DNA from: Halobaculum roseum
GTDB taxonomy: Archaea > Halobacteriota > Halobacteria > Halobacteriales > Haloferacaceae
Reading direction: 5' to 3'
Length of the DNA: 64,000 nt
Assembly (NCBI RefSeq): GCF_019880245.1
Contig: NZ_CP082286.1
Span: 2,684,521-2,748,520, forward strand
Shown here: piece after piece, positions 18,481 through 25,559 of the stretch
How positions within the stretch are numbered: position 1 is the first letter of the stretch
How the letters are laid out: each line of letters opens with the position of its first letter
The notes under the pieces: generated by a model
What the model saw: only the letters and a program-made list of their open reading frames with translations
Database searches by the model: none
What the model was told of the DNA's origin: nothing
Translations under genes and position numbers: made by a program

Positions 18481-19689
18481 ATGAGCACACAGCTACCCGC
18501 AAGCATCTCCGAGGAGACCGTCAACGAGATCTCCGCGGAGCGCGACGAACCGGACTGGCTCCGCCGGACGCGCCTGGACGCGCTGGCCGCGTTGGAGGAG
18601 TTAGAGATGCCGAGCGTCATCGAGACGCCCGGCCGCCGCTGGACGAACCTCGAGGACCTCGACTACGAGTCGATCGTCGACCCCCTCGACCAGCGCGACG
18701 AGACCGAGCGCGTCTCGGCGGAGGGCGCGAAGGTCCTCGACTTCGAGACCGCCCTCGAGGAGCACCCCGAACTCGTCGAGGAGCACTTCGGCTCGGTCAC
18801 CGACCCGCAGACGAACTACCTCACCGCGCTGTCGACGGCGCTGTTCACGACGGGGACGGTCATCTACGTCCCCGAGGGCGTCGACGCCGAGGACGTGAAG
18901 GTGCGCGCAGAGATGAACAGCACCTCGCTGTTCAGCCACACGCTCGTCGTCGCCGAGGACAACGCGTCCGCGACGATCCTCGAGCGCATCTCGAACGGCT
19001 CCGCGGTCGACGGCGACCGCTACTTCAGCAACCTCGTGGAGATCGTCACCGGCGAGAACGCGTACGTCCAGTACGGCTCGCTGCAGAACCTCGACGAGGA
19101 CGTGTACGACTTCACGCTGAAGCGCGGCGACGCGAACAGGTACGCGACGATCGACTGGATCGAGGGGAACATCGGCTCCCGGCTCACCCGCTCCGACATC
19201 GAGACGGAGCTGAACGGCGACTCCTCGGAGACGAAGATCGTCGGCGCGTTCTTCGGCCACGACGACCAGCACTTCGACATCAACGCCCGCGTGTGGCACA
19301 ACGGCGAGCACACGACCGCCGACCTGGTCACGCGCGGCGTCCTCGACGACGAGGCGCGCTCGGTGTACGAGGGCGTCCAGGACGTGGGCCGCGACGCGTG
19401 GGACACCAGCTCCTACCAGCGCGAGAACACGCTGATGTTGAGCGACGACTCCGAGGCCGACGCCTCGCCGAAGCTCATCATCCACAACCACGACACCGAG
19501 GCGTCGCACTCGGCGACCGTCGGGCAGGTTGACGCGGAGGACCTGTTCTACATGACCTCCCGGTCCATCCCTGAGAACACCGCGCGCAACATGCTCGTCG
19601 AGGGCTTCTTCGTGCCCGTCCTCGAGGAGGTCGAGGTCGACGAACTGCGCGAGGACATCGACGACCTGATCGTCGCGCGCCTCGACTGA
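18481..19689 (+). CDS. sufD: Fe-S cluster assembly protein SufD
   Basis: A 402-aa SufB paralogue forming the SufBCD complex. The N-terminus ISEETVNEISAERDEPDWLRRTRLDAL parallels SufB. The beta-helix core follows, with TGTVIYVPEGVDAEDV and HNGEHTTADLVTRGVLDDEARSVYEG. The C-terminal FYMTSRSIPENTARNMLVEGFF matches the family end motif. It is last gene of the operon, followed by a T-rich terminator. Confidence 0.95.
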   Translation: MSTQLPASISEETVNEISAERDEPDWLRRTRLDALAALEELEMPSVIETPGRRWTNLEDLDYESIVDPLDQRDETERVSAEGAKVLDFETALEEHPELVEEHFGSVTDPQTNYLTALSTALFTTGTVIYVPEGVDAEDVKVRAEMNSTSLFSHTLVVAEDNASATILERISNGSAVDGDRYFSNLVEIVTGENAYVQYGSLQNLDEDVYDFTLKRGDANRYATIDWIEGNIGSRLTRSDIETELNGDSSETKIVGAFFGHDDQHFDINARVWHNGEHTTADLVTRGVLDDEARSVYEGVQDVGRDAWDTSSYQRENTLMLSDDSEADASPKLIIHNHDTEASHSATVGQVDAEDLFYMTSRSIPENTARNMLVEGFFVPVLEEVEVDELREDIDDLIVARLD

Positions 19690-19744
19690 GGCCCGCGACG
19701 TTCGCGGCATTCGCGACACCCGCGTTCGGAACTCACTGCCGCGG

Positions 19745-19750
19745 TTTTTT
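19745..19750 (+). terminator. T-tract terminator after sufD
   Basis: A run of six T after a GC-rich segment, 56 nt past the sufD stop and before the convergent MFS gene. This is the usual archaeal intrinsic terminator form. Confidence 0.5.
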
Positions 19751-19790
19751 CGGCGTCCGTTCCTGAGCTCACAGCGACGGCGCCGTCGGA

Positions 19791-21077
19791 TCAGTCGCCG
19801 CCGCTGAACACCGCCGTCCGCCCGCTCCGTCGACCCAGTCGCACCAGCGCCGGGAGCGTCGCCACCGCGAGGAGGAACTCGCTGCCGCCGGCGACGACGA
19901 ACGCGGCCCGGAAGCAGAACTCGGCGGCGACGGCGCCGCCGACGAGCGACCCACCGAGGAAGCCGAGGCTGCCGGCGGCGTTGAACCCCGCGACCGCGGC
20001 GCCGCGTTCGTCGTCGCCCGCGAGATCCACGACGAGCGCGAGCGTCGCCGGCGCCATCAGCGCGCCGAGCACGCCCACGAGGACCATCGTCGCGGCGACC
20101 GCCTGAACCGTCGGCGCGAAGCCGACCGCGATCACGACGAGGCCGAAGACGGCCGACCCGGCGGCGACGGGGATCACCCGGCCGATCCGGTCCGAGAGGA
20201 GACCGAACGGGTACTGCAGCAGCGCGAACGGCGCGAAGAACGCCGCCAGCAACAGGCCCGTCGCGCCCGGTCCCAGCCCGAACGCCTCCCGGAAGTACAA
20301 CGTCCCGACGAGCGCGAAGAAGCCCGCGACGAGGCGGTCGGCGAACGCGAACGCGTACGGGATCGCGAGCTCGCGCCGGTCGCGAACCCCCGCGAGCAGC
20401 GCCCCGAGCCCGCCGTGGCTGCCCTCGCTGTCGGCCCCGGAGTCGGAAGCGACCCCCGCCGACCCCGTCGGCTCCGGCGGTCGGTCCGGGATCGTGAGCG
20501 ACCCCGCCGCGGCGACGCCGAGCAGTCCGGCGGCGGCGTACAGCGGGACGGTGGCGCCGACCTCGAACAGCTGGCCGCCCAGCGGCGCGCCGCTCGCGGT
20601 CCCGAGGCCGATCGCGATGCCGGCGACGCCCATGTTTCGCCCGTTGCCGCCCGAGCGGTCCGCGAGCGCCGAGATCGCGAGCGAGAGCGCGCCGACCGTC
20701 ATCGCGCCCTGGAGCCCCCGGAGGACCAGCGCCGCGAGGAAGGGGAGTTCGCCGCCGGCGACGACCGCGAGCGCGAGGTAGCCGGCCGCGCCGCCGCCGG
20801 CCGACAGCGCGACGAGCCGCCGGCGCTCGCCGAGCCGGTCCGACAGCGTCCCCCACGGCCCGGCGAACAGCGCGAAGGCGGCGAACTCGACGGCGAGAAA
20901 CAGCGTCGGCCCGGCGACGCCGGCCCCGCCGAACTCGGCGGTGAGCAGGTCGACGCCGGGGTACACGAGCGTCTGCGCGAGCAACACGGCGTACACGACG
21001 AGCGCGAGCGCGACCCGGTCGCTGCGGTCGCTGTCGGGGGTCGTCCTCGCGGGTGACGCGTCGCCGGGGCCTGCCAT
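19791..21077 (-). CDS. major facilitator superfamily transporter
   Basis: A 428-aa polytopic protein with about 12 hydrophobic segments. The loop between TM2 and TM3 reads GTLSDRLGERRRLV and the matching second-half loop reads FGLLSDRIGRVIPV; these are the two MFS motif-A copies. A Ser/Gly/Asp-rich cytoplasmic linker sits between the halves (about 205-225). The substrate is not predictable, and the family includes drug and sugar exporters. It is convergent with sufD. Confidence 0.9.
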   Translation of the reverse strand: MAGPGDASPARTTPDSDRSDRVALALVVYAVLLAQTLVYPGVDLLTAEFGGAGVAGPTLFLAVEFAAFALFAGPWGTLSDRLGERRRLVALSAGGGAAGYLALAVVAGGELPFLAALVLRGLQGAMTVGALSLAISALADRSGGNGRNMGVAGIAIGLGTASGAPLGGQLFEVGATVPLYAAAGLLGVAAAGSLTIPDRPPEPTGSAGVASDSGADSEGSHGGLGALLAGVRDRRELAIPYAFAFADRLVAGFFALVGTLYFREAFGLGPGATGLLLAAFFAPFALLQYPFGLLSDRIGRVIPVAAGSAVFGLVVIAVGFAPTVQAVAATMVLVGVLGALMAPATLALVVDLAGDDERGAAVAGFNAAGSLGFLGGSLVGGAVAAEFCFRAAFVVAGGSEFLLAVATLPALVRLGRRSGRTAVFSGGD

Positions 21078-21223
21078 CGGGGGGCGTTGGATCCCCGCCG
21101 GCTTGAGCGTTCGGCGTCGGCGCCGCGGTCACCGTAGCGGTCTCCGCCGCAGCGACGGTCCCCGCCGCCGCTGTCGTCGTCACCGCCGTCGTCCACGGGG
21201 AGCAGGCCGACGGGAGGGGAAGG

Positions 21224-21229
21224 CTTACG
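21224..21229 (+). promoter_or_regulatory. TATA-like element upstream of the ferritin-like operon
   Basis: CTTACG centred 28 nt before the ATG at 21255, not before the ferritin-like start at 21314. Transcription is therefore predicted to begin at the short leader ORF. Confidence 0.4.
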
Positions 21230-21254
21230 GTCGCCGTCCACCGACGCCCAAGCG

Positions 21255-21317
21255 ATGACCGTGGAACAGGTCGACGACCGACCCCTCGCCGTCGGGCGGA
21301 CGGGTGGTCGCCCGTGA
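21255..21317 (+). CDS. possible 20-aa leader peptide ORF
   Basis: ATG 21255 encodes MTVEQVDDRPLAVGRTGGRP and stops at TGA 21315-21317, overlapping the GTG of the next gene (GTGA). A TATA-like element sits at the right distance for a leaderless transcript starting at this ATG. It may be a leader that couples translation of the ferritin-like gene, or a fortuitous frame. Confidence 0.35.
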   Translation: MTVEQVDDRPLAVGRTGGRP

Positions 21318-21799
21318 GCGTGGGACAGCGGGTCACGTCCGACCACCAGCTGGCCCGGCTCCTCCAGATCGGCGTGGTGCTCGAGGAGGTCGTGGAGGCG
21401 CGCTCCACCCAGCACCACCGCGAGATGGACGGCGACTTCGACGACGAGGTCGAGGCGTTGCTGCGACACGCGGCCGAGGAGTCGGCAGACCACCGCGACC
21501 GACTCGAGGGGCTCATCGACGAGCTCGACGCCGAGTCCGTCTCCTACGAGGAGATCGAGGCGCTGGTCGAGGCGCAGTACGGGAAGACGAAGCCGGAGGA
21601 CTTCGACGGCGTGTTGTACGACCAGTTGTGTAACGAGGAGACCGCCTACAAGTTCTACGACGACCTCATCGAGGCGATCGAGGGGAGCGACTCGTCGTTC
21701 TCCGTCGACCGCGACCGGGTGCTCGACACGCTCCGGGGGATCCGCGCGGAGGAGGAGGAGGGCGTCGAGGAGGTAACGGAGATCATGGAGCGGCGATAA
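21314..21799 (+). CDS. ferritin-like/rubrerythrin-family helical protein
   Basis: A 161-aa protein from GTG 21314, mostly helical. Glu/His-rich helices resemble a ferritin-like four-helix bundle (LLQIGVVLEEVVEARSTQHH, then LLRHAAEESADHRDRLEGLIDEL, NEETAYKFYDDLIEAIE), with ExxH-type pairs that could bind iron. It ends 2 nt before a DtxR-type metalloregulator gene, which supports an iron or oxidative role. The exact reaction is not clear. Confidence 0.75.
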   Translation: MSVGQRVTSDHQLARLLQIGVVLEEVVEARSTQHHREMDGDFDDEVEALLRHAAEESADHRDRLEGLIDELDAESVSYEEIEALVEAQYGKTKPEDFDGVLYDQLCNEETAYKFYDDLIEAIEGSDSSFSVDRDRVLDTLRGIRAEEEEGVEEVTEIMERR

Positions 21800-21801
21800 C
21801 G

Positions 21802-22239
21802 ATGAACACGGCAGACCAGTATCTGAAGGCGATTTACCTCGTGCAGGAGACGGAGGACGGCCCCGCCTCGACGGGCGCGGTCGCCGACGCGCTCGACGTG
21901 AGTCCCGCCTCCGCCAACGAGATGATCGGGAAACTCGAGGAGCGCGGCCTCGCCGAACACGAGAAGTACAAGGGCGTCTCCCTCAGCGACGAGGGGATCG
22001 TCAGGGCCCGCGAGGCGCTGTCGAACTACTGCATCATCGAGCGGTTCCTCGCGAACGTCCTCGAGGTCGAGGAGTTCCGCGCGGAGGCGCGCTCGCTGGA
22101 GGCGGTCATCGACGACACCGTCGCCGAGCGCCTCGACACCATCATCGACCGCTCCTCGGAGTGCCCCGACTGTTTCGACGCCGAGACGGACGCCTGCAAG
22201 TACATCGCGGAAGTCGAGTCGGAGAACCCGGCCGACTGA
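21802..22239 (+). CDS. DtxR/MntR-family metal-dependent transcriptional regulator
   Basis: A 145-aa protein. The winged helix (residues 1-70) reads DQYLKAIYLVQETEDG, TGAVADALDVSPASANEMI and GLAEHEKYKGVSLSDEG, the classical DtxR DNA-binding and metal-site region. A dimerisation domain follows (about 75-140), ending in CPDCFDAETDACKY, a Cys cluster characteristic of haloarchaeal SirR/Idr-type proteins. It probably represses iron or manganese uptake genes in response to metal. It is co-transcribed with the ferritin-like gene. Confidence 0.9.
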   Translation: MNTADQYLKAIYLVQETEDGPASTGAVADALDVSPASANEMIGKLEERGLAEHEKYKGVSLSDEGIVRAREALSNYCIIERFLANVLEVEEFRAEARSLEAVIDDTVAERLDTIIDRSSECPDCFDAETDACKYIAEVESENPAD

Positions 22240-22326
22240 CCCGCGTCGCCGCCGCCCCGTCGTCCGACCGTGTCGGTCCGCGGCGACCCGGCGGGATTAA
22301 GTGGGGGCCTCCGGTAGAGCGGGTCC

Positions 22327-22476
22327 ATGGGTAGCGGGGTGACCGATCGGATCAGGTCGTTCGTGGGGGCGGACGACGACGATCACGACTTCGAGTGTGC
22401 CGGCTGTGGGCGAGGGTTCGACGCGAACAGACAGCAGTGTCCCGACTGTGACGGCTTCGACATTCGGCGTGTGTGA
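22327..22476 (+). CDS. 49-aa zinc-ribbon protein
   Basis: A short protein with two Cys pairs, CAGC (residues 24-27) and CPDC (38-41), forming a probable zinc ribbon after a basic/acidic N-terminus (MGSGVTDRIRSFVGADDDD). A TATA-like GATTAA lies 29 nt before the ATG. Haloarchaea encode many such micro zinc-finger proteins. A specific role is unknown. Confidence 0.75.
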   Translation: MGSGVTDRIRSFVGADDDDHDFECAGCGRGFDANRQQCPDCDGFDIRRV

Positions 22477-22532
22477 CTCTCTCGGATACACGGATGCTGT
22501 TGTCTCGTCAGATTCGTGACCCCTTCTCAGAG

Positions 22533-22540
22533 TCTAAATA
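22533..22540 (+). promoter_or_regulatory. TATA box of the PD-(D/E)XK-like gene
   Basis: TCTAAATA centred 28 nt before ATG 22565, so the gene has its own promoter. Confidence 0.55.
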
Positions 22541-22564
22541 CCAAAGCGCAGTATCGAACACGGG

Positions 22565-22996
22565 ATGGAACCACAGTCACGTCTCTCTGCAAACCGCGCC
22601 GGTGCTGTGGCTGAAACGATCGTTTCTACGCGACTGATCAGGGCAGGATTCAACGTCGCGAGGCCGGAGATCCCCTGTCGATATGATCTGGTCGTCGATC
22701 TCGATGGTGACCTCGTTCGCACTCAGGTGAAACGCGGGTTCGAGGACAGCCGAGACGAGACGCTTCGAGTCAACCTACTCGGCTCAGTGCACAAGGGGGC
22801 TACCGAATACGAGAGCGTACAGTACACTGCGGACGATATCGACGCGTTCGCGATTTACGACCCGATCAACGACACGGTGTATTGGCTCTGGTTCGAGGAG
22901 GCCCCCGCGACGGAGCTAAGAAGAAAGTATAATTCCCTCGTAGAACATACGCTCGGTCGCAAGCTGAAGTCCCGTGGTGTAGCTGGCCAATCATGA
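22565..22996 (+). CDS. PD-(D/E)XK-type endonuclease-like protein ending inside tRNA-Gln
   Basis: A 143-aa protein resembling group-I-intron-associated or Holliday-type PD-(D/E)XK nucleases. An N-terminal helix carries a Glu (NRAGAVAETIVSTRLIRAGF), then RYDLVVDLDGDLVRTQVKRG supplies a D-x(n)-QxK core (Asp near 39, Gln and Lys near 52-54). The reading frame runs 29 nt into the tRNA-Gln gene and the last residues (GVAGQS) are tRNA-encoded. GC content is visibly lower than its neighbours (roughly mid-50s versus about 70%), suggesting acquisition by transfer. The substrate is unknown. Confidence 0.75.
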   Translation: MEPQSRLSANRAGAVAETIVSTRLIRAGFNVARPEIPCRYDLVVDLDGDLVRTQVKRGFEDSRDETLRVNLLGSVHKGATEYESVQYTADDIDAFAIYDPINDTVYWLWFEEAPATELRRKYNSLVEHTLGRKLKSRGVAGQS

Positions 22997-23041
22997 GGGC
23001 CTTTGGAGCCCTCGACGGCGGTTCGAATCCGCCCGGGACTA
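22968..23041 (+). tRNA. tRNA-Gln (anticodon TTG)
   Basis: The full cloverleaf folds by eye. The acceptor arm AGTCCCG pairs with CGGGACT and the discriminator is A. The anticodon stem is AGGGC/GCCCT with loop CTTTGGA (anticodon TTG). The T arm is GGCGG-TTCGAAT-CCGCC. CCA is not encoded. A TATA-like AGTATAAT (22926-22933) lies inside the preceding ORF about 38 nt upstream. The 3' end is duplicated 99 bp downstream. Confidence 0.95.
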
Positions 23042-23042
23042 T
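23018..23042 (+). repeat. direct repeat copy 1 (tRNA-Gln 3' end, att-like)
   Basis: A 25-bp exact repeat that starts at the GCGG of the tRNA T-stem and runs through the discriminator to AT. The second copy is at 23117-23141. Direct duplication of a tRNA 3' end is the usual footprint of tRNA-targeting integrases. Confidence 0.85.
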
Positions 23043-23116
23043 TCTGTGCGAACGAAGTGAGCACGAACAGTCGCACCGCGGATTCGAAGCAGAGAACGGA
23101 GCGAGGCGGAGTGACC

Positions 23117-23141
23117 GCGGTTCGAATCCGCCCGGGACTAT
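23117..23141 (+). repeat. direct repeat copy 2 (orphan tRNA-Gln 3' end)
   Basis: Identical to 23018-23042. No tRNA 5' half precedes it, only a 74-nt spacer. A third degenerate fragment (ACCGCGG-A-TTCGAA) is at 23075-23088. This looks like an att site left after excision or nested integration. Confidence 0.8.
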
Positions 23142-23251
23142 CTTAAGTCATCCCGCGCTCGCATCGACACGCCGACCGTTCGACGACCCGTCGCGTCGCC
23201 GTCGCGTCCGCCGCCGGCGACGTTTTCACTCCCCGCTCCCTGCGATCGACC

Positions 23252-23554
23252 GTGACGCTCACCGTTCACGACATCCGCAACGGCATCCGGGGCGGCGTCG
23301 GTCGGTTCAAGCGCGAGGCGACCGCGACGTTCACGAAGGAGGAGCTGGCGGCGCTGGCCGACGCGCTCGACGTTCCCGCGGGCGACCGGTCGACGAACGA
23401 GTCGACCCGTGCTGCCGTCAGGGTGGCCGTCGGGCTGGCTGAGACGACCGAGGAGGCCGACACGGGGAGCTTCTCGAAGCCGGAACTGTTGTCGATCGCC
23501 GACGCCCTCGGCGTCGACCCCGTCGAGGGCGACGAGCCGGAGCCGCTGTATTGA
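23252..23554 (+). CDS. unrecognised 100-aa protein with two related helix pairs
   Basis: GTG start. Two segments look alike, FTKEELAALADALDVPAGD (about 27-45) and FSKPELLSIADALGVDPVEGD (about 74-94), suggesting an internal duplication of a short helical unit (perhaps SAP- or HTH-like). It lies just downstream of the duplicated tRNA end. No family is recognised. Confidence 0.65.
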   Translation: MTLTVHDIRNGIRGGVGRFKREATATFTKEELAALADALDVPAGDRSTNESTRAAVRVAVGLAETTEEADTGSFSKPELLSIADALGVDPVEGDEPEPLY

Positions 23555-23591
23555 GTCGGGGGGCGGAGTTCTCGCGTCGCGTCGGATCGCG

Positions 23592-23675
23592 TCAGATGAA
23601 CGAGACGGCGTACGCGAGCGACGAGAACACCATCAAGCCGACGAGAACCAGCGCGAGCACCTGCTGGCGGTCCAT
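23592..23675 (-). CDS. 27-aa single-helix membrane micro-protein
   Basis: ATG 23675 to TGA 23592 gives MDRQQVLALVLVGLMVFSSL followed by AYAVSFI. It has one hydrophobic helix after a DRQQ head. I recall near-identical short proteins in other haloarchaea, which supports it being real. Function is unknown. Confidence 0.6.
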   Translation of the reverse strand: MDRQQVLALVLVGLMVFSSLAYAVSFI

Positions 23676-23712
23676 GGCATCGAATTCGGCGGGACCGACA
23701 AAACGGTGACGT

Positions 23713-23841
23713 TCACAGACTGAACAGGAGGTACGGAACGCCGAACAGCAACGCCGTCATGACGGCGAGGATCGCGCCGTAGCCGAGGGCGGTCCCGACG
23801 GCCGCGCGGAACGACTCGTGATCGAGGTGGCCGAGGTCCAT
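23713..23841 (-). CDS. 42-aa membrane micro-protein
   Basis: ATG 23841 to TGA 23713. The N-terminus MDLGHLDHESFRAAVGTALG is amphipathic, followed by a hydrophobic helix (YGAILAVMTALLFGVPYLLF). It is tandem with the 27-aa gene on the same strand (37-nt gap), so the two may form one unit. Function is unknown. Confidence 0.6.
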   Translation of the reverse strand: MDLGHLDHESFRAAVGTALGYGAILAVMTALLFGVPYLLFSL

Positions 23842-23995
23842 ACAGACGGCTTCCGCGGCGGCGATAAAACCGTTCCCCCTTCGTTCGATTCACCGCCTTC
23901 CGTGCTCTGGCCTCCGTGCTCCGTCCGCCGCGGTCGTCCGCCTCGGAATCGTCCGGCTTCGAACCGTTGAAGCGGCCGGGGTCGGTGGATCGCGT

Positions 23996-24679
23996 ATGGG
24001 AACGCCGCTGGACTCCCGGGAGGCGCAGGTCGGCGAGGTGCTCGACCGCCTCTACGAGGAGTACCCCGACACGGACATCTCGCTGAACTTCTCGACCGAG
24101 TTGGAGCTGCTCGTCGCGGTCGTCCTCTCGGCGCAGTGCACCGACGAGCGGGTCAACGAGGTCTGCGAGGACCTCTTCGAGAAGTACCGCACGCCGGAGG
24201 ACTACGCCGAGGCCAGCGAGGAGGAACTCGCCGACGACATCTACGGCATCACCTTCCACAACAACAAGGCCGGCTACCTGAAGGGGATCGGCGAGATCCT
24301 CGTCGAGGAACACGGCGGCGAGGTGCCGGACACGATGAGCGAGCTGACCGACCTCCCCGGCGTCGGGCGCAAGACCGCGAACGTCGTGCTCCAGCACGCC
24401 CACGACGTGACCGAGGGGATCGTCGTCGACACGCACGTCCAGCGCATCTCCCGACGCCTCGGGATCACCGAGGAGGAGCGCCCCGGGGCGATCGAGACGG
24501 ACCTGATGGGCGTGGTCCCCGAGGACGACTGGCGGATGTTCACCCACCTGTTGATCAGCCACGGGCGGGCGACGTGTACGGCGCGGAACCCCGACTGCGA
24601 CGAGTGTGTGCTCGCGGACGTCTGTCCGTCCGAGCGGGGGAGCGCGGCCGTGGACCTCGCCAGCGGCGAGGCGTGGTAA
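23996..24679 (+). CDS. nth: endonuclease III (DNA glycosylase/AP lyase)
   Basis: A 227-aa base-excision repair enzyme for oxidised pyrimidines. The helix-hairpin-helix LPGVGRKTANVV includes the catalytic Lys near 126. The catalytic Asp is in VDTHVQR (about 145). The C-terminal [4Fe-4S] site is C-x6-C-x2-C-x5-C (about 191-207). Length fits the bacterial and archaeal family. It stands alone. Confidence 0.95.
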   Translation: MGTPLDSREAQVGEVLDRLYEEYPDTDISLNFSTELELLVAVVLSAQCTDERVNEVCEDLFEKYRTPEDYAEASEEELADDIYGITFHNNKAGYLKGIGEILVEEHGGEVPDTMSELTDLPGVGRKTANVVLQHAHDVTEGIVVDTHVQRISRRLGITEEERPGAIETDLMGVVPEDDWRMFTHLLISHGRATCTARNPDCDECVLADVCPSERGSAAVDLASGEAW

Positions 24680-24743
24680 CGAGGGGGCAGTCGAACGGCG
24701 TTCGGCCACCGAGCTTACCCGTCGGAACGGTCAACCTGTAGCC

Positions 24744-24962
24744 ATGTCCGACGACGGACACGGCACGGACGTCGAGGAGGACACCGACCTCGAAACGGCC
24801 GAGGACGCCACGTCGTCGAGGGACGAGGACGACGACGCTCCCGAGGACGCGATGCCTGATCAGGAGCCGGGGCGCGACGACACGGACGGCGAGGCGCGCG
24901 AGGAGGAGGCCGCCGAACAGGAGAACCCCGACGCCCACCGCGACGAGGAACCGTACCAGTAG
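24744..24962 (+). CDS. 72-aa highly acidic protein
   Basis: Starts at ATG 24744, which has a TATA-like GCTTACCC 28 nt upstream. Nearly half of the residues are Asp or Glu, with no hydrophobic core visible, so it is probably intrinsically disordered. No family is recognised. Confidence 0.6.
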   Translation: MSDDGHGTDVEEDTDLETAEDATSSRDEDDDAPEDAMPDQEPGRDDTDGEAREEEAAEQENPDAHRDEEPYQ

Positions 24963-24996
24963 CGATCCAGGTCCCCGCCGGACACTTCTTCGCCGG

Positions 24997-25494
24997 TCAC
25001 GCGATGTACAGCCCGTAGTAGCGGTACAGCCCGACGACGTACGCGAAACACCAGAACAGCACGTAGCCGAACACGCCGATCCGGAGGCGACCGCGCCACG
25101 CGGCCATGTTCTCGTGGAGGTCGTTGAGGCTCGTGTCGGGGTCCTCGATCTCGTAGAGGTCCGCGCCGCGTTTCACCTGGAAGATGCGGACGATGCCGGT
25201 CAGGCCGAACGCGAGCAGGGCGTACGCCTGGAGCCCGAGGAAGGCGTGGATCGCGGCGGCGCCGCCGAACTGGTCGAACAGCCGCGGCGCCATCCAGAGC
25301 GCGACGGGGACCGTGTTGAGCACCAGCCCCGGAACGATGACGCGGAGGTGGCGCATCAGCCGGTCCCAAGTGACGTGATCCCGGTCGCGTCCGACCATGA
25401 TCCACGCCCCGTAGAGGTAGAAGGGCAGGCTCGCCGTCACCATCGCCGCGGCCACCGTCGCCGTCGTCGCCTCCGAGACCATCCGTCCGCCCAT
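24997..25494 (-). CDS. membrane protein of the bc-complex cluster (DUF7321-like)
   Basis: A 165-aa protein with four hydrophobic segments (about 12-35, 48-70, 82-105 and 140-162), including HAFLGLQAYALLAFGLTG and a conserved-looking basic/acidic loop. It may start 4 codons later at MVSEA. From memory it corresponds to DUF7321, found beside haloarchaeal cytochrome bc genes. The histidines near membrane ends could bind haem, but no clear haem motif is present. Confidence 0.75.
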   Translation of the reverse strand: MGGRMVSEATTATVAAAMVTASLPFYLYGAWIMVGRDRDHVTWDRLMRHLRVIVPGLVLNTVPVALWMAPRLFDQFGGAAAIHAFLGLQAYALLAFGLTGIVRIFQVKRGADLYEIEDPDTSLNDLHENMAAWRGRLRIGVFGYVLFWCFAYVVGLYRYYGLYIA

Positions 25495-25559
25495 CGGACC
25501 GGGGAACCCCTAAGCCCTCCGACGGCGGTCGGTCGGTCGCGTCGACGACGGCCGAGTGC

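Noticed and set aside
23041-23251. A plus-strand reading frame through the duplicated tRNA end (from 22993)
   Set aside because: It is translated tRNA and spacer sequence with no promoter or protein-like composition.
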